Origin: Bacteroidota bacterium
GTDB taxonomy: Bacteria > Bacteroidota > Bacteroidia > Flavobacteriales_E > Vicingaceae
Length of the DNA: 64,000 nt
Assembly (NCBI GenBank): GCA_013112545.1
Contig: JABFGJ010000004.1
Coordinates: 237,026-301,025, forward strand
Reading direction: 5' to 3'
How positions within the stretch are numbered: the first letter of the stretch is position 1; each line of letters opens with the position of its first letter. The notes beneath the pieces were generated by a model. The model was not told the DNA's origin, searched no databases, and worked only from the letters and a program-made list of their open reading frames with translations. Both the position numbers and the translations under genes were made by a program. Shown here piece after piece: positions 57,501-64,000 of the stretch.

Positions 57501-59966
57501 ATTAAGTTGGAAGACATAGATGTTAGCCAAGTAGATGAGAACTCAATTATTCCTGAGAATTTTACAAGCTTAGATTTTAATCAGGAGTTTAATTATGGAA
57601 ATGGGAATGTAAGACCTACATTATCTATGGCTAAAAAATCTATAGCTCAAGCAGCTACTTATGGTAAATTGGCTCAAGAAACTAGAGCAGGAGCATATGC
57701 TTTACCAACAGTAGATGCAAGAAATGAGGCCTTTGAAAAAGCATCAGAATATGAAAGAGCGAGCGAAAGAAAACAAATAGAGGCTGCCCAAGTTTATTCT
57801 AAGGTTAATGCTGCTGAATTTCAACGAAATGCTTCATTGATAAATAATGCAGACAATTACGGAGAAGGATTCGAATCCAGTAATTTAGATATTGCAAAAT
57901 TATTAGCCGATGAGGCTCAAGTGTATTATAACTCAGCATTGGAATTAAAAGCTGCGGTCAACAACGATGATAGATTGTCTAAAAAACAAGCAGACTTGCA
58001 AAAGGCCTATGATTTTGAAATGTTGGCTTTAGCAAAACAAGAAAGCGCATTAAAAAAATTAAAAATTGTTGATAAAGAATACGTTGAAAATCCAATTGGG
58101 AATGTTTATGATATCAATGCAGCGATAGCTGTAACAGAGCAAGCTGTTGCAATCAACGATGCTCAAGTATTACAAATCAACAATTCTAATCTTGCCAGAA
58201 GCAAAGGCGATTCATTGAATGCAGTGGTTGAAAGTTTAAATGCAGAAGAAGCAAGCCTTACTGCTAAAAAAGCAAATCTAAGCGGTGAAGAATTAGCTCA
58301 AGTTGAAAATCAACTTAGTGAAATAAAAAGCGAAAAAGAAAGAACTTCCAAATTAGCAGAGCAGTATTATTTAAGAGCAAGTCAATTAGATTCTAAAGAT
58401 GACGAAATAGTTTCCAATATCATTAAGCCTGCATCTGTTACAGATCTAAATACCATAGCTATAGATACGGTTGAAATCAGTGAAGCGAGAAAAGCTAATG
58501 TAATTAACTCACCTGCATATAAAACATATTTAGACAATGCGAACAAACGTGAAAGAGCATTAAAATCGGCCGAGATTGAATATCAAAAAGCTTTGAATTT
58601 AGCTGAAGAGAAAAAACAATTGATTGCTGAATCTAACTCAATTAGAGAAACAGCAAGTGAAGAAACTGATGCAACTGAAAAAGAGCGTTTAATTAAATCG
58701 GCAGATGTAATCGACCAAAGAGCTAATGCAATTCAAACGAGTATAGATTCCATCAACAGCATCATAAAAATTAAGAACTTCTTAATTGTAAGCAGCGAAA
58801 ATGCTATGAATTCGGCCTTGGCAAATTTAGATCCAATTAAACAAAATGAGATTAAGATTATTGCAAGTAAAAACATTAGTGCTGAGCCCTTGGCTAGTGA
58901 TTTAATTGCAGGCAATGTAAATGCAACAACTAGTGGAGGAGGAGAATTTAATGCCAGTGAAAACAGTTTGGAAACTAACAATTTGCCTGGTTTAAGACAA
59001 GATAATGCAAATAGACCCAACACTACAAACAATAGAGATTCGGGCATTAGTAATGAAACTGGAACAAACTCAGGAACTAGCGGAGGAACAAATGCAACTG
59101 GGAATAGGAATACAGCTTCTAATACAGGCCCTTTAAAGCCAATTCCTTCAACTACATTGAAAAACTTACCTTCTAATATAGATGTATTGCCACGTGTAGT
59201 TAAACAAGCCATCTTTGTAAAACTAGCTCCAAATGAGTCAGCTTATAGTGTTGAAAAACCTATACCAGTTGATCCAACTATGCCAGAAGGTTTGGTTTAT
59301 AAAGTACAAATTGGAGCCTTTAGAAACCCCATCGCTCAAAATTTATTTAAAGGTTTTGCTCCTTTAATGGCCGAGAAAGTGCCCAATGGAATTACTAGAT
59401 ATACTGCAGGAGTTTTTGTAATTGAGCGTGAAGCTGTATTTGCAAGAAATGAAATTAGAAAATTAGGTTATCCAGATGCTTTTGTAGTTGCTTTTTTAAA
59501 TGGTAAAAGAATCAGCATAAGCCAAGCTAGAAACCAAGACAATAGTGCAGCGGGCTTGAGTGATGCAACTGGAAATTCAGGTTCATCTAATCTAAATAAT
59601 GCTACGCCAAGCAATGTTAGAACATCTGCAAGCGGAAGCAAAGAGAATTTACCTCAAAGTTTTAATGCAACCACGGTAGCACCTGTAGTCAATGCCGAAA
59701 CGATTAGCGGTGTGTATTATACAGTACAAATTGGCGTATTCTCTAAACCAGTTCCAAAAGGAAAATTAGATGCGTTTCAACCATTAAATGTGAAAGTATT
59801 AGCAAGCGGGCTAATCCGATATAATTCTGGCAAGTTTGACAATGCAGTGGACGCTAATAATTTAAAAGAATCTATAAACAAAACAATCAGTGATGCGTTT
59901 GTTGTAGCCTATTATCAAGGAAATAGAATTAGCCTTGCTGAAGCAGCGAGATTAAACAATAGATAA
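54567..59966 (+). CDS. PorE-like giant with TPR, PD40, regulatory, coiled-coil and two SPOR-like domains (1799 residues)
   Basis: After a signal peptide (to about 'LNLSAQ', residue 22) come TPR repeats (about 25-150), a PD40/WD40-like propeller (about 190-340, 'YVYYSSYGNKGEAGRDIFKV' type blades, 'FIHPDGRTLYFASKGHSSMGGYDLF'), and a carboxypeptidase-regulatory-like domain (about 350-430). This order is that of PorE of the type IX secretion system. A Asn/Ser-rich linker leads to a very long coiled-coil region (about 545-1430, rich in Ala, Glu, Lys, Gln). A Gly/Asn/Thr-rich linker and two SPOR-like modules (about 1575-1652 and 1715-1799) replace the OmpA domain of PorE. It probably binds peptidoglycan in the periplasm. 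It precedes clpS by 4 bases. Confidence 0.82.
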   Translation: MRSIILILHVSFLVFSLNLSAQDGFKSEEDLKQAANKLFEEEKLVDAEPLFAQLLALYPKDPNYNYKYGACLLATDSDKEKPLKFIEFATSTPGVDPLAFYYLGRTFHLNYNFAQAVKAYSKFKNKASSADKAKYQIERQIEMCKNGNNLLSKINDVQVLDKQVIGESDFYRIYDLKGIDGNIISKPEDFMSKYDKKNGEKSIIYLPKGAKEVYYSSYGNKGEAGRDIFKVVQLGSGKWSDPVNLGSSINTPYDENYAFIHPDGRTLYFASKGHSSMGGYDLFQSTFDNSINDWTAPVNLDFAFSSADDDVLFITDEDKALAFFASNRTNEAGKLTVYKVKVEKKAPDFAIIQGSFIAENNPSAKKAKITVIDKESNQTIGVYETDANGNYQVEIAENGGTYKFNIETTADAPLHTGTVTVPEQSEYAVLGQELRLVGEGEAQQLVIKNIFDGSAKPINTSGPQISSELLRKKASLDVNLNAQEILAIESGNKAIAENINQTSSENTTNREQGSEGSETNLNANNTSSNQTDNTASSNALNASTLNTEIESLTSKLEQQKSESKAAENFAYQDAMRLKSEANNLFSQLEDLKNDNTANEEQITFTEEEAKRFALQSAYALGLAKELESRTDLIDENQQKLNSAKQKVSSNELADADLTFNAVKNTYEKSPTVAEYIQDKKTELQEKVLFTAERFSSISNKKSAFETDKANLENQISALETEKTTANAARKTEIDKQISDYQLDKKDLEYQINTINQQYNSALQDESALQVELEQLENLDYTWKETDKTAIASISETEKENIVSEIKSYRDNNQLAFNKDAASLAALPNSAENTSIAELEDRKQKENEYQLDANESNIATYSNNSISEINKDFEGKINSSNSIADEDLRNAKKIELYNDWINQLDHKLGESENQLATANPEDEASINAEMESLLVQINDLKAEKLALSNEIAANSNDVTTANTNVTSNASNLNRVNQAPIKLEDIDVSQVDENSIIPENFTSLDFNQEFNYGNGNVRPTLSMAKKSIAQAATYGKLAQETRAGAYALPTVDARNEAFEKASEYERASERKQIEAAQVYSKVNAAEFQRNASLINNADNYGEGFESSNLDIAKLLADEAQVYYNSALELKAAVNNDDRLSKKQADLQKAYDFEMLALAKQESALKKLKIVDKEYVENPIGNVYDINAAIAVTEQAVAINDAQVLQINNSNLARSKGDSLNAVVESLNAEEASLTAKKANLSGEELAQVENQLSEIKSEKERTSKLAEQYYLRASQLDSKDDEIVSNIIKPASVTDLNTIAIDTVEISEARKANVINSPAYKTYLDNANKRERALKSAEIEYQKALNLAEEKKQLIAESNSIRETASEETDATEKERLIKSADVIDQRANAIQTSIDSINSIIKIKNFLIVSSENAMNSALANLDPIKQNEIKIIASKNISAEPLASDLIAGNVNATTSGGGEFNASENSLETNNLPGLRQDNANRPNTTNNRDSGISNETGTNSGTSGGTNATGNRNTASNTGPLKPIPSTTLKNLPSNIDVLPRVVKQAIFVKLAPNESAYSVEKPIPVDPTMPEGLVYKVQIGAFRNPIAQNLFKGFAPLMAEKVPNGITRYTAGVFVIEREAVFARNEIRKLGYPDAFVVAFLNGKRISISQARNQDNSAAGLSDATGNSGSSNLNNATPSNVRTSASGSKENLPQSFNATTVAPVVNAETISGVYYTVQIGVFSKPVPKGKLDAFQPLNVKVLASGLIRYNSGKFDNAVDANNLKESINKTISDAFVVAYYQGNRISLAEAARLNNR

Positions 59967-59970
59967 ACAA

Positions 59971-60240
59971 ATGATAATCAAAGAAGAAACGATATTAGAA
60001 ACCGCAAAAGAACTCGTAGAGGAAAGGCAATTAATCCTTTTCAACGACGATGTAAACACCTTTGACCATGTTATTGATTGCTTAATTGCCATTTGTGGAC
60101 ATGAGTTAACTCAGGCTGAGCAATGCGCTTACATTGTTCATTACAATGGGAAATGCGTAGTGAAAAGCGGATCTTTTGATAAATTAAAACCCCTATTAAC
60201 AGCATTACAAATTCAAAAATTATCTGTAGAAATTAAATGA
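59971..60240 (+). CDS. clpS: ATP-dependent Clp protease adaptor ClpS
   Basis: The 89-residue protein has the ClpS core: 'LILFNDDVNTFDHVIDCLIAICGHELTQAEQCAYIVHYNGKCVVKSGSFDKLKPLLTALQIQKLSVEI'. The NDD(V)NTFDHVI motif supplies the N-degron pocket. ClpS delivers N-end-rule substrates to ClpA/ClpC. It overlaps the M48 protease gene by 4 bases (ATGA) and follows the PorE-like gene by 4 bases. Confidence 0.94.
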   Translation: MIIKEETILETAKELVEERQLILFNDDVNTFDHVIDCLIAICGHELTQAEQCAYIVHYNGKCVVKSGSFDKLKPLLTALQIQKLSVEIK

Positions 60241-61028
60241 GAAAAGGATTATTAAGTCTAGCTCTTGTACTTTTTTTAGTGCAGTGTAGCAAAGTTCCAG
60301 TTACTGGTAGAAAACAAATGAAAATTGTGCCAACTAGTCAGATGGCAACAATGAGCGCAACGCAATACGAACAAGTAAAGAAGGAGACACCACCTTTACC
60401 GGATTCGGATCCTAGAGCACAGATGGTTAAAAAAGTAGGAGCCAAGATTGCTGCCTCAGTCAATAAATATTTAGCTGAAAATGGCTTTAAAGATCGTTTA
60501 GGTGAATTTAATTGGGAGTTTAATGTCGTAGAAGAAAAGACGGTAAATGCTTGGTGTATGCCAGGAGGAAAAGTGATGTTTTATACTGGCATATTAGACA
60601 TTTGCCAAGGTGAGGAAGGGATTGCAACCGTTATGGGGCATGAAATAGCACATGCTGTTGCCAGACATGGAAACGAAAGAATGAGTCAGCAATTGGTGAT
60701 ACAAGGCGGGGGAATGGCGCTTTCAGTTTTGATAAGCGAAAAACCTCAAATGGCTCAAGACTTATTTATGACTGCCGTTGGTGCGGGTTCTCAATTGGGA
60801 ATTTTAAAATTTTCTAGAATGAATGAATCTGAAGCCGACCAAATGGGGTTGGTGTTTATGGCTATGGCAGGATATGACCCTGGAGTAGCAGTTGATTTTT
60901 GGAAAAGAATGGCAGCCGGAAAAGGTGGAGAAGCACCACCTGAGTTTTTAAGCACACATCCTAGCGATGAAAGGAGAATTACAGATATAGAAGCCTATTT
61001 GCCAGAAGCTAGAAAATACTTGCCTTAG
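60237..61028 (+). CDS. M48-family metallopeptidase lipoprotein (LoiP-like)
   Basis: A lipoprotein signal (MRKGLLSLALVLFLVQC, Cys about 17) anchors it to a membrane. The zinc site is 'VMGHEIAHAVARHGNERMSQQ' (HExxH) with the third ligand Glu in 'MNESEADQMGLVFMAMAGYDP'. 'VNAWCMPGGKVMFYTGIL' and 'STHPSDERRI' complete the family pattern. Relatives (LoiP/YggG, BepA) control outer-membrane protein quality in the periplasm. It is translationally coupled to clpS. Confidence 0.92.
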   Translation: MRKGLLSLALVLFLVQCSKVPVTGRKQMKIVPTSQMATMSATQYEQVKKETPPLPDSDPRAQMVKKVGAKIAASVNKYLAENGFKDRLGEFNWEFNVVEEKTVNAWCMPGGKVMFYTGILDICQGEEGIATVMGHEIAHAVARHGNERMSQQLVIQGGGMALSVLISEKPQMAQDLFMTAVGAGSQLGILKFSRMNESEADQMGLVFMAMAGYDPGVAVDFWKRMAAGKGGEAPPEFLSTHPSDERRITDIEAYLPEARKYLP

Positions 61029-61258
61029 AAACTTTAGGTTAAAAGGATTTCATTTCTAAATCAGGAATTGTTTTTTTCGAAGCATTGAAAAGCGAGTAAT
61101 TGCTTTAAGTATGTAATGATGGAAAGGTTCAAAATGAGCCAAACCCAATAGAATTTCATAGGTCGAAGTTTGTCTGACAGTATGCTTAAGTTCTATGAAC
61201 TTATACTTAAAACGAATTCTAGTTCTTATCGATTATTTTAAAATTTTATAGGTATAAC

Positions 61259-62223
61259 ATGTCATCAGAAAAAAACCAACATGAAAAATCAAGATTACAT
61301 GCTCGAAATAGAAATCGAGAAAGGTATGATTTGAACGCGTTAATTCGCTCAAATCCTGAATTGAAAAAACAAGTAAAACCAAATAAATATGGCCTTGATT
61401 CCATAGATTTTGCCAACCCTGTTGCGGTTAAAATTTTAAACAAAGCCCTACACTCAACCATTATTATGGAATTAAGCATTGGGATTTTCCAGAAGAAAAT
61501 TTATGTCCTCCTATACCGGGTCGAGCTGATTACATACACTACATAGCAGATTTATTGAAGGATAGTAATTTTGGCTTAATGCCCAAAGGAAATCAAATTA
61601 ATTGTTTAGATGTTGGAGTAGGAGCAAGTTGCATTTATCCGATTATTGGAGTGACAGAATATGATTGGAATTTTATAGGAAGTGACATTGATCCCAAATC
61701 TTTAGAAAACGCCAAGGAAATTGCTCAATTAAACCCGAGTCTAAAAGATAAAATGAGTTTCAGGCTACAAGAGAACCCCTATGCAATTTTTGAGGGAATC
61801 ATAGCAACTGTTGAAAAAATTGATGTTACGATATGCAATCCACCTTTTCATGCATCAGTAGAAGCAGCTAAAAAAGGAACACAGAGAAAAATTAAGAACT
61901 TAACAGGGAAACGAGTTAAATCACCCAAGCTCAACTTTGCAGGAATAAGCAGTGAGTTAATTTGTGAAGGAGGAGAGCATCATTTTATTCAGAATATCAT
62001 TAGAGAGAGTCAACAGTTTTCTAAAAATTCATTTTGGTTTTCAACCTTGGTTTCTAAGCAATCAAATTTAAAGGGAATCTATAAAGCTTTGGAAAATATG
62101 GGACTAAAAACCATAAAAACCATTTCCATGGGAACAGCTAATAAATCGACCCGAATAGTCGCATGGACATTCCTAAACAAAGAAGAACAACAAGCATGGA
62201 AAGAAACTCGGTGGAAGAATTAG
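61259..62223 (+). pseudogene. rlmF: Frameshifted 23S rRNA (adenine1618-N6)-methyltransferase (RlmF-like)
   Basis: Two frames together encode a full RlmF. The first (61259 on) reads '[49 protein letters not shown]'. The second starts '[34 protein letters not shown]' and includes 'CLDVGVGASCIYPIIGV' (SAM motif), 'CNPPFHASVEAA' (catalytic NPPF) and 'FWFSTLVSKQSNL'. The break is at about 61449-61452, where CTACACTC stands in place of the expected CTACTC: a duplicated AC. As read the gene makes only a truncated protein. A sequencing error is possible. Confidence 0.9.
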
Positions 62224-62345
62224 GCAATTAAGAAAGTACTTAGCTCAATTATTTGAAGCTAAAATTGTGCTGTATAACTGTTCATTTTGGCATGATGCAT
62301 TAAAAATCCGCTAGATAGCTTATATTTGAAAAAACAACAGCATCA

Positions 62346-62389
62346 CATAAGGTGAATAAACGTACCTTTCGCTTTATTCGGGTGTTATG
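62346..62389. repeat. Imperfect inverted repeat upstream of the TPR gene
   Basis: CATAAGGTGAATAAACG and its approximate complement CGCTTTATTCGGGTGTTATG surround a short loop. The arms pair over about 14 bases with a few mismatches. It lies 20 bases before the ATG of the TPR gene. It looks like a remnant of a recombination site or an RNA hairpin, but no known class fits. Confidence 0.4.
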
Positions 62390-62409
62390 GTTAATTTTAA
62401 AACGATACA

Positions 62410-63735
62410 ATGAAACTATTCGGGTTCTTGAAAAATAAGGAAAATGACACGTTTCGGATAACCGAGCCTGACAGACTTTGGGTTGAAGATAACTTTAGGT
62501 GGTTAATCAAAGTTTTTGGCTATCCTTACCGAGAAAGTGAACAAATCCTTCTTTCAGAAAACTATTTTCCAAAGACCTTTAAAAGCGACAAAGTTTCAAT
62601 TGAAAATATCATTGAAGACTTGTGTTCACTACTTCAAATTCAAGAAGAGAAGATATCTTTTGAAGTCGTTAACGACATTAGAGATTCTTATGGTATGCCC
62701 TACGAAATCGAAGGAAAACCATTTGAAACAGAATTGGAAATTGAAGACGGTAAATATAGAATCTATATAGCGAACAGCCTTCATAAACACCCCAAAAGAC
62801 TAATTCATAGTTTGGTTTATGAATTTATCAGAATCAAACTTACAGACAATAAACTCCAATACGACACAGGTGATGACACAGACTTGTTTATATACTTGGC
62901 AGGAATATATTTTGGTTTTGGAGTTTTACTTTCTCAAAACCTAAAAGACACAGGTAGAGTTGATGATGGATTTTGGGAAACAAAATGGAATTACATTGCA
63001 GAAATGCCAAATGAAATAATGGCATTTGCCCTTGCAACATATTCAAAATTAATCGAGCAAGACACACCAAAATGGAAAGATGATTTGCCAAGTGATTTGA
63101 AAAGACAATTTGGAAAAGCAATAAAATACTTAAACGACAACCCAAATGAACTTTATGATAAGCAAGAACTCGAATCAAATGAATTGTTTAAAACGGCTTA
63201 CGACCTTTATTTAAAGAACGACTTTGAAGAAGCAATTGCCAATCTGCAAAAAATACTTTTCCTGACAAATGATGATGTATTGAAAGCTGATGTTTACAAC
63301 AACTTGGGCTATTACAGTATCAGGATTAAAAATTATGAACAAAGTGTATTCTACTTAAAAAAATCTATTCAGATAATTCCAGACTATGGATATGCGTACG
63401 ACAATCTAGGATATGCACTCATCCAATTAGGAAAATTGGAAGAAGGAAAAGAATGGCTTGATAAAGCAATGGAAACAGAAAATAATGATTTTGCATACAC
63501 GTATAGAAATTTTGCCCTTTACTATCAAGCCAAAGGAGATACGAATAAAGCAGATGACTATTTTATAAAGTCTTTTGAATCCATCACGGACTCGGTTGAC
63601 CTTTTAGAATATCATTATGCAGACTTCTTAATAAAGAACAGAGAGACAGATAAAGGACTAGAATTTTTAAAGAAAGCAGTTGAAAAAGGAGAACCCGAAG
63701 CAATTGAAAAAATGAACGAAATCAAGAAAAAATAA
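62410..63735 (+). CDS. TPR-containing protein of unknown function
   Basis: The 441-residue protein has an uncharacterised N-terminal domain (about 1-235; 'WVEDNFRWLIKVFGYPYRESEQILLSENYFPKTF' and 'IHSLVYEFIRIKL', with a short hydrophobic 'FIYLAGIYFGFGVLL') followed by TPR repeats at about 250-435 ('VYNNLGYYSIRIKNYEQSVFYLKKSIQIIPDYGYAYDNLGYALIQLGKLEEG'). There is no signal peptide. It sits between a broken rlmF and a group II intron whose end is only a few bases past its stop codon, so it may be an acquired gene. Confidence 0.8.
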   Translation: MKLFGFLKNKENDTFRITEPDRLWVEDNFRWLIKVFGYPYRESEQILLSENYFPKTFKSDKVSIENIIEDLCSLLQIQEEKISFEVVNDIRDSYGMPYEIEGKPFETELEIEDGKYRIYIANSLHKHPKRLIHSLVYEFIRIKLTDNKLQYDTGDDTDLFIYLAGIYFGFGVLLSQNLKDTGRVDDGFWETKWNYIAEMPNEIMAFALATYSKLIEQDTPKWKDDLPSDLKRQFGKAIKYLNDNPNELYDKQELESNELFKTAYDLYLKNDFEEAIANLQKILFLTNDDVLKADVYNNLGYYSIRIKNYEQSVFYLKKSIQIIPDYGYAYDNLGYALIQLGKLEEGKEWLDKAMETENNDFAYTYRNFALYYQAKGDTNKADDYFIKSFESITDSVDLLEYHYADFLIKNRETDKGLEFLKKAVEKGEPEAIEKMNEIKKK

Positions 63736-63738
63736 CCA

Positions 63739-63830
63739 TAATCGAGTAGATGGCTCCGACTAATCCTGCGGGATTAGTCGGAGTTCACCTCTCACACCAC
63801 CGTACGTACGGGTCTCGTATACGGCGGTTC
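63739..63830 (-). mobile_element. 3' end of a group II intron (domains V and VI region)
   Basis: Read on the minus strand after the reverse transcriptase stop, GAACCGCCGTATACGAG then CCCGTACGTACGGTGGTGTGAGAGG fits a domain V hairpin (CCGCCGTA paired with TACGGTGG around an inner stem). It is followed by a domain VI-like hairpin, CTCCGACTAATCC / GGATTAGTCGGAG (13-base stem, loop CGCA on this strand), then CCATCTACTCGATTA. The likely intron end is near 63740, within a few bases of the TPR gene's stop (63735). The class cannot be set from the part that is visible. Confidence 0.75.
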
Positions 63831-63842
63831 AATAATGATGCA

Positions 63843-64000
63843 TCAACGTTTGTAGTATTCGACCAAACTAATGTAACCTCTCTTTTTCAACCGTTCGATT
63901 GTTATTGTAGTTCCTAAAATTGGACTCTGAGCTACTGCCCATCCTCCCATTCTTGTCCTACTCCATGCATACGCTTGTCCTTGGGGTATTCCTAATCGGA
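63843..64000 (-). CDS. C-terminus of a group II intron reverse transcriptase/maturase (continues beyond window)
   Basis: The visible 52 codons end in TGA (63843-63845) and read 'RLGIPQGQAYAWSRTRMGGWAVAQSPILGTTITIERLKKRGYISLVEYYKR'. This is the typical C-terminal tail of LtrA-type intron-encoded proteins ('...KGYWRxAxSPIL...TxxxLxxxGYxSLxxYY'). The catalytic reverse-transcriptase domain lies outside the window. The intron RNA end follows it downstream on the same strand. Confidence 0.88.
   Translation of the reverse strand, partial: RLGIPQGQAYAWSRTRMGGWAVAQSPILGTTITIERLKKRGYISLVEYYKR

Noticed and set aside
54567..59966. Adhesin or phage tail-like protein as explanation for the giant coiled-coil gene
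   Set aside because: The TPR, PD40 and regulatory domain order plus C-terminal SPOR-like modules fits a PorE-type envelope protein better, and no phage genes surround it.
62341..62395. Possible integron attC site upstream of the TPR gene
   Set aside because: The 3' arm GTTATGG does not fit GTTRRRY and the 5' arm lacks RYYYAAC; no integrase or cassette array is seen.
63754..63783. 13-base-stem hairpin as the terminator of the TPR gene
   Set aside because: There is no T-run after it, and its position and flanks match the domain VI end of the group II intron better.
1..64000. tRNA, rRNA and CRISPR arrays
   Set aside because: Gene-free gaps were read for T-arm-like text and for regular short repeats; none was found.

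Overview
This is AT-rich chromosomal DNA (no rRNA, tRNA or CRISPR seen) from a member of the Bacteroidota, most likely a Flavobacteriales or Cytophagales relative. The evidence is the gene set: a PorV/PorQ-type outer-membrane protein, a PorE-like giant, CreD, DUF5686, DUF2490, DUF1599, BT_3928 and CdaA-FolP families, plus promoters of the TAnnTTTG type. Starts are mostly ATG; several well-supported genes use TTG or GTG, and one (ccmB) shows no canonical start at all.

Layout. 1-5.7 kb: tail of a TonB-dependent receptor, a PorV/PorQ-like protein and an NHL-type lipoprotein, then a sulfur module (Crp/Fnr regulator, TauE/SafE exporter, CstB-like persulfide dioxygenase-rhodanese) with a CRP/FNR-like site in front of the exporter. 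5.7-8.5 kb: an accessory island, a DUF1016 nuclease preceded by two 22-bp palindromes and bracketed by ~120-bp direct repeats, next to a group II intron 3'-end relic. 8.5-17.6 kb: redoxin, DUF2490, LptD-like protein, amidase, MCE lipid transporter, and a membrane Fe-S / HAD / CCG-domain operon. 17.6-26 kb: conserved small proteins, YdcF, stress protein, glycosyltransferase plus epimerase, HAD phosphatases (GmhB-like, KdsC), a large OmpA/TSP3 protein, a pentapeptide protein. 26-32.5 kb: cytochrome c maturation genes ccmB-C-D-E-F (CcmE has the CxxxY form) preceded by a RhlE-type helicase. 33-39.5 kb: methyltransferase, small membrane proteins, a CreD / winged-helix regulator module with two matching operators, a ParDE pair and several dispersed repeats. 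39.6-54 kb: DUF5686 protein, GNAT, LysE, CdaA-FolP, DUF1599, a DoxX-type protein, ABC permease, TpiA, PrmA, and a 1486-residue secreted protein of unknown function. 54.5-61 kb: a 1799-residue PorE-like protein (TPR, PD40, regulatory domain, long coiled coil, two SPOR-like modules), ClpS and an M48 lipoprotein protease. 61-64 kb: rlmF broken by a 2-bp duplication, a TPR protein, and at the edge the 3' end of a group II intron with the C-terminus of its reverse transcriptase on the minus strand.

How it works together: most genes serve the cell envelope (LPS assembly and KDO synthesis, lipid transport, peptidoglycan hydrolysis and binding, outer-membrane barrels, type IX-type secretion accessories) and respiration (Ccm system, Fe-S oxidoreductase, sulfide/persulfide detoxification). 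The least ordinary parts are the DUF1016 island, the scattered group II intron-end relics, the creD operator pair, the start-codon-less ccmB, the frameshifted rlmF and the two envelope giants.
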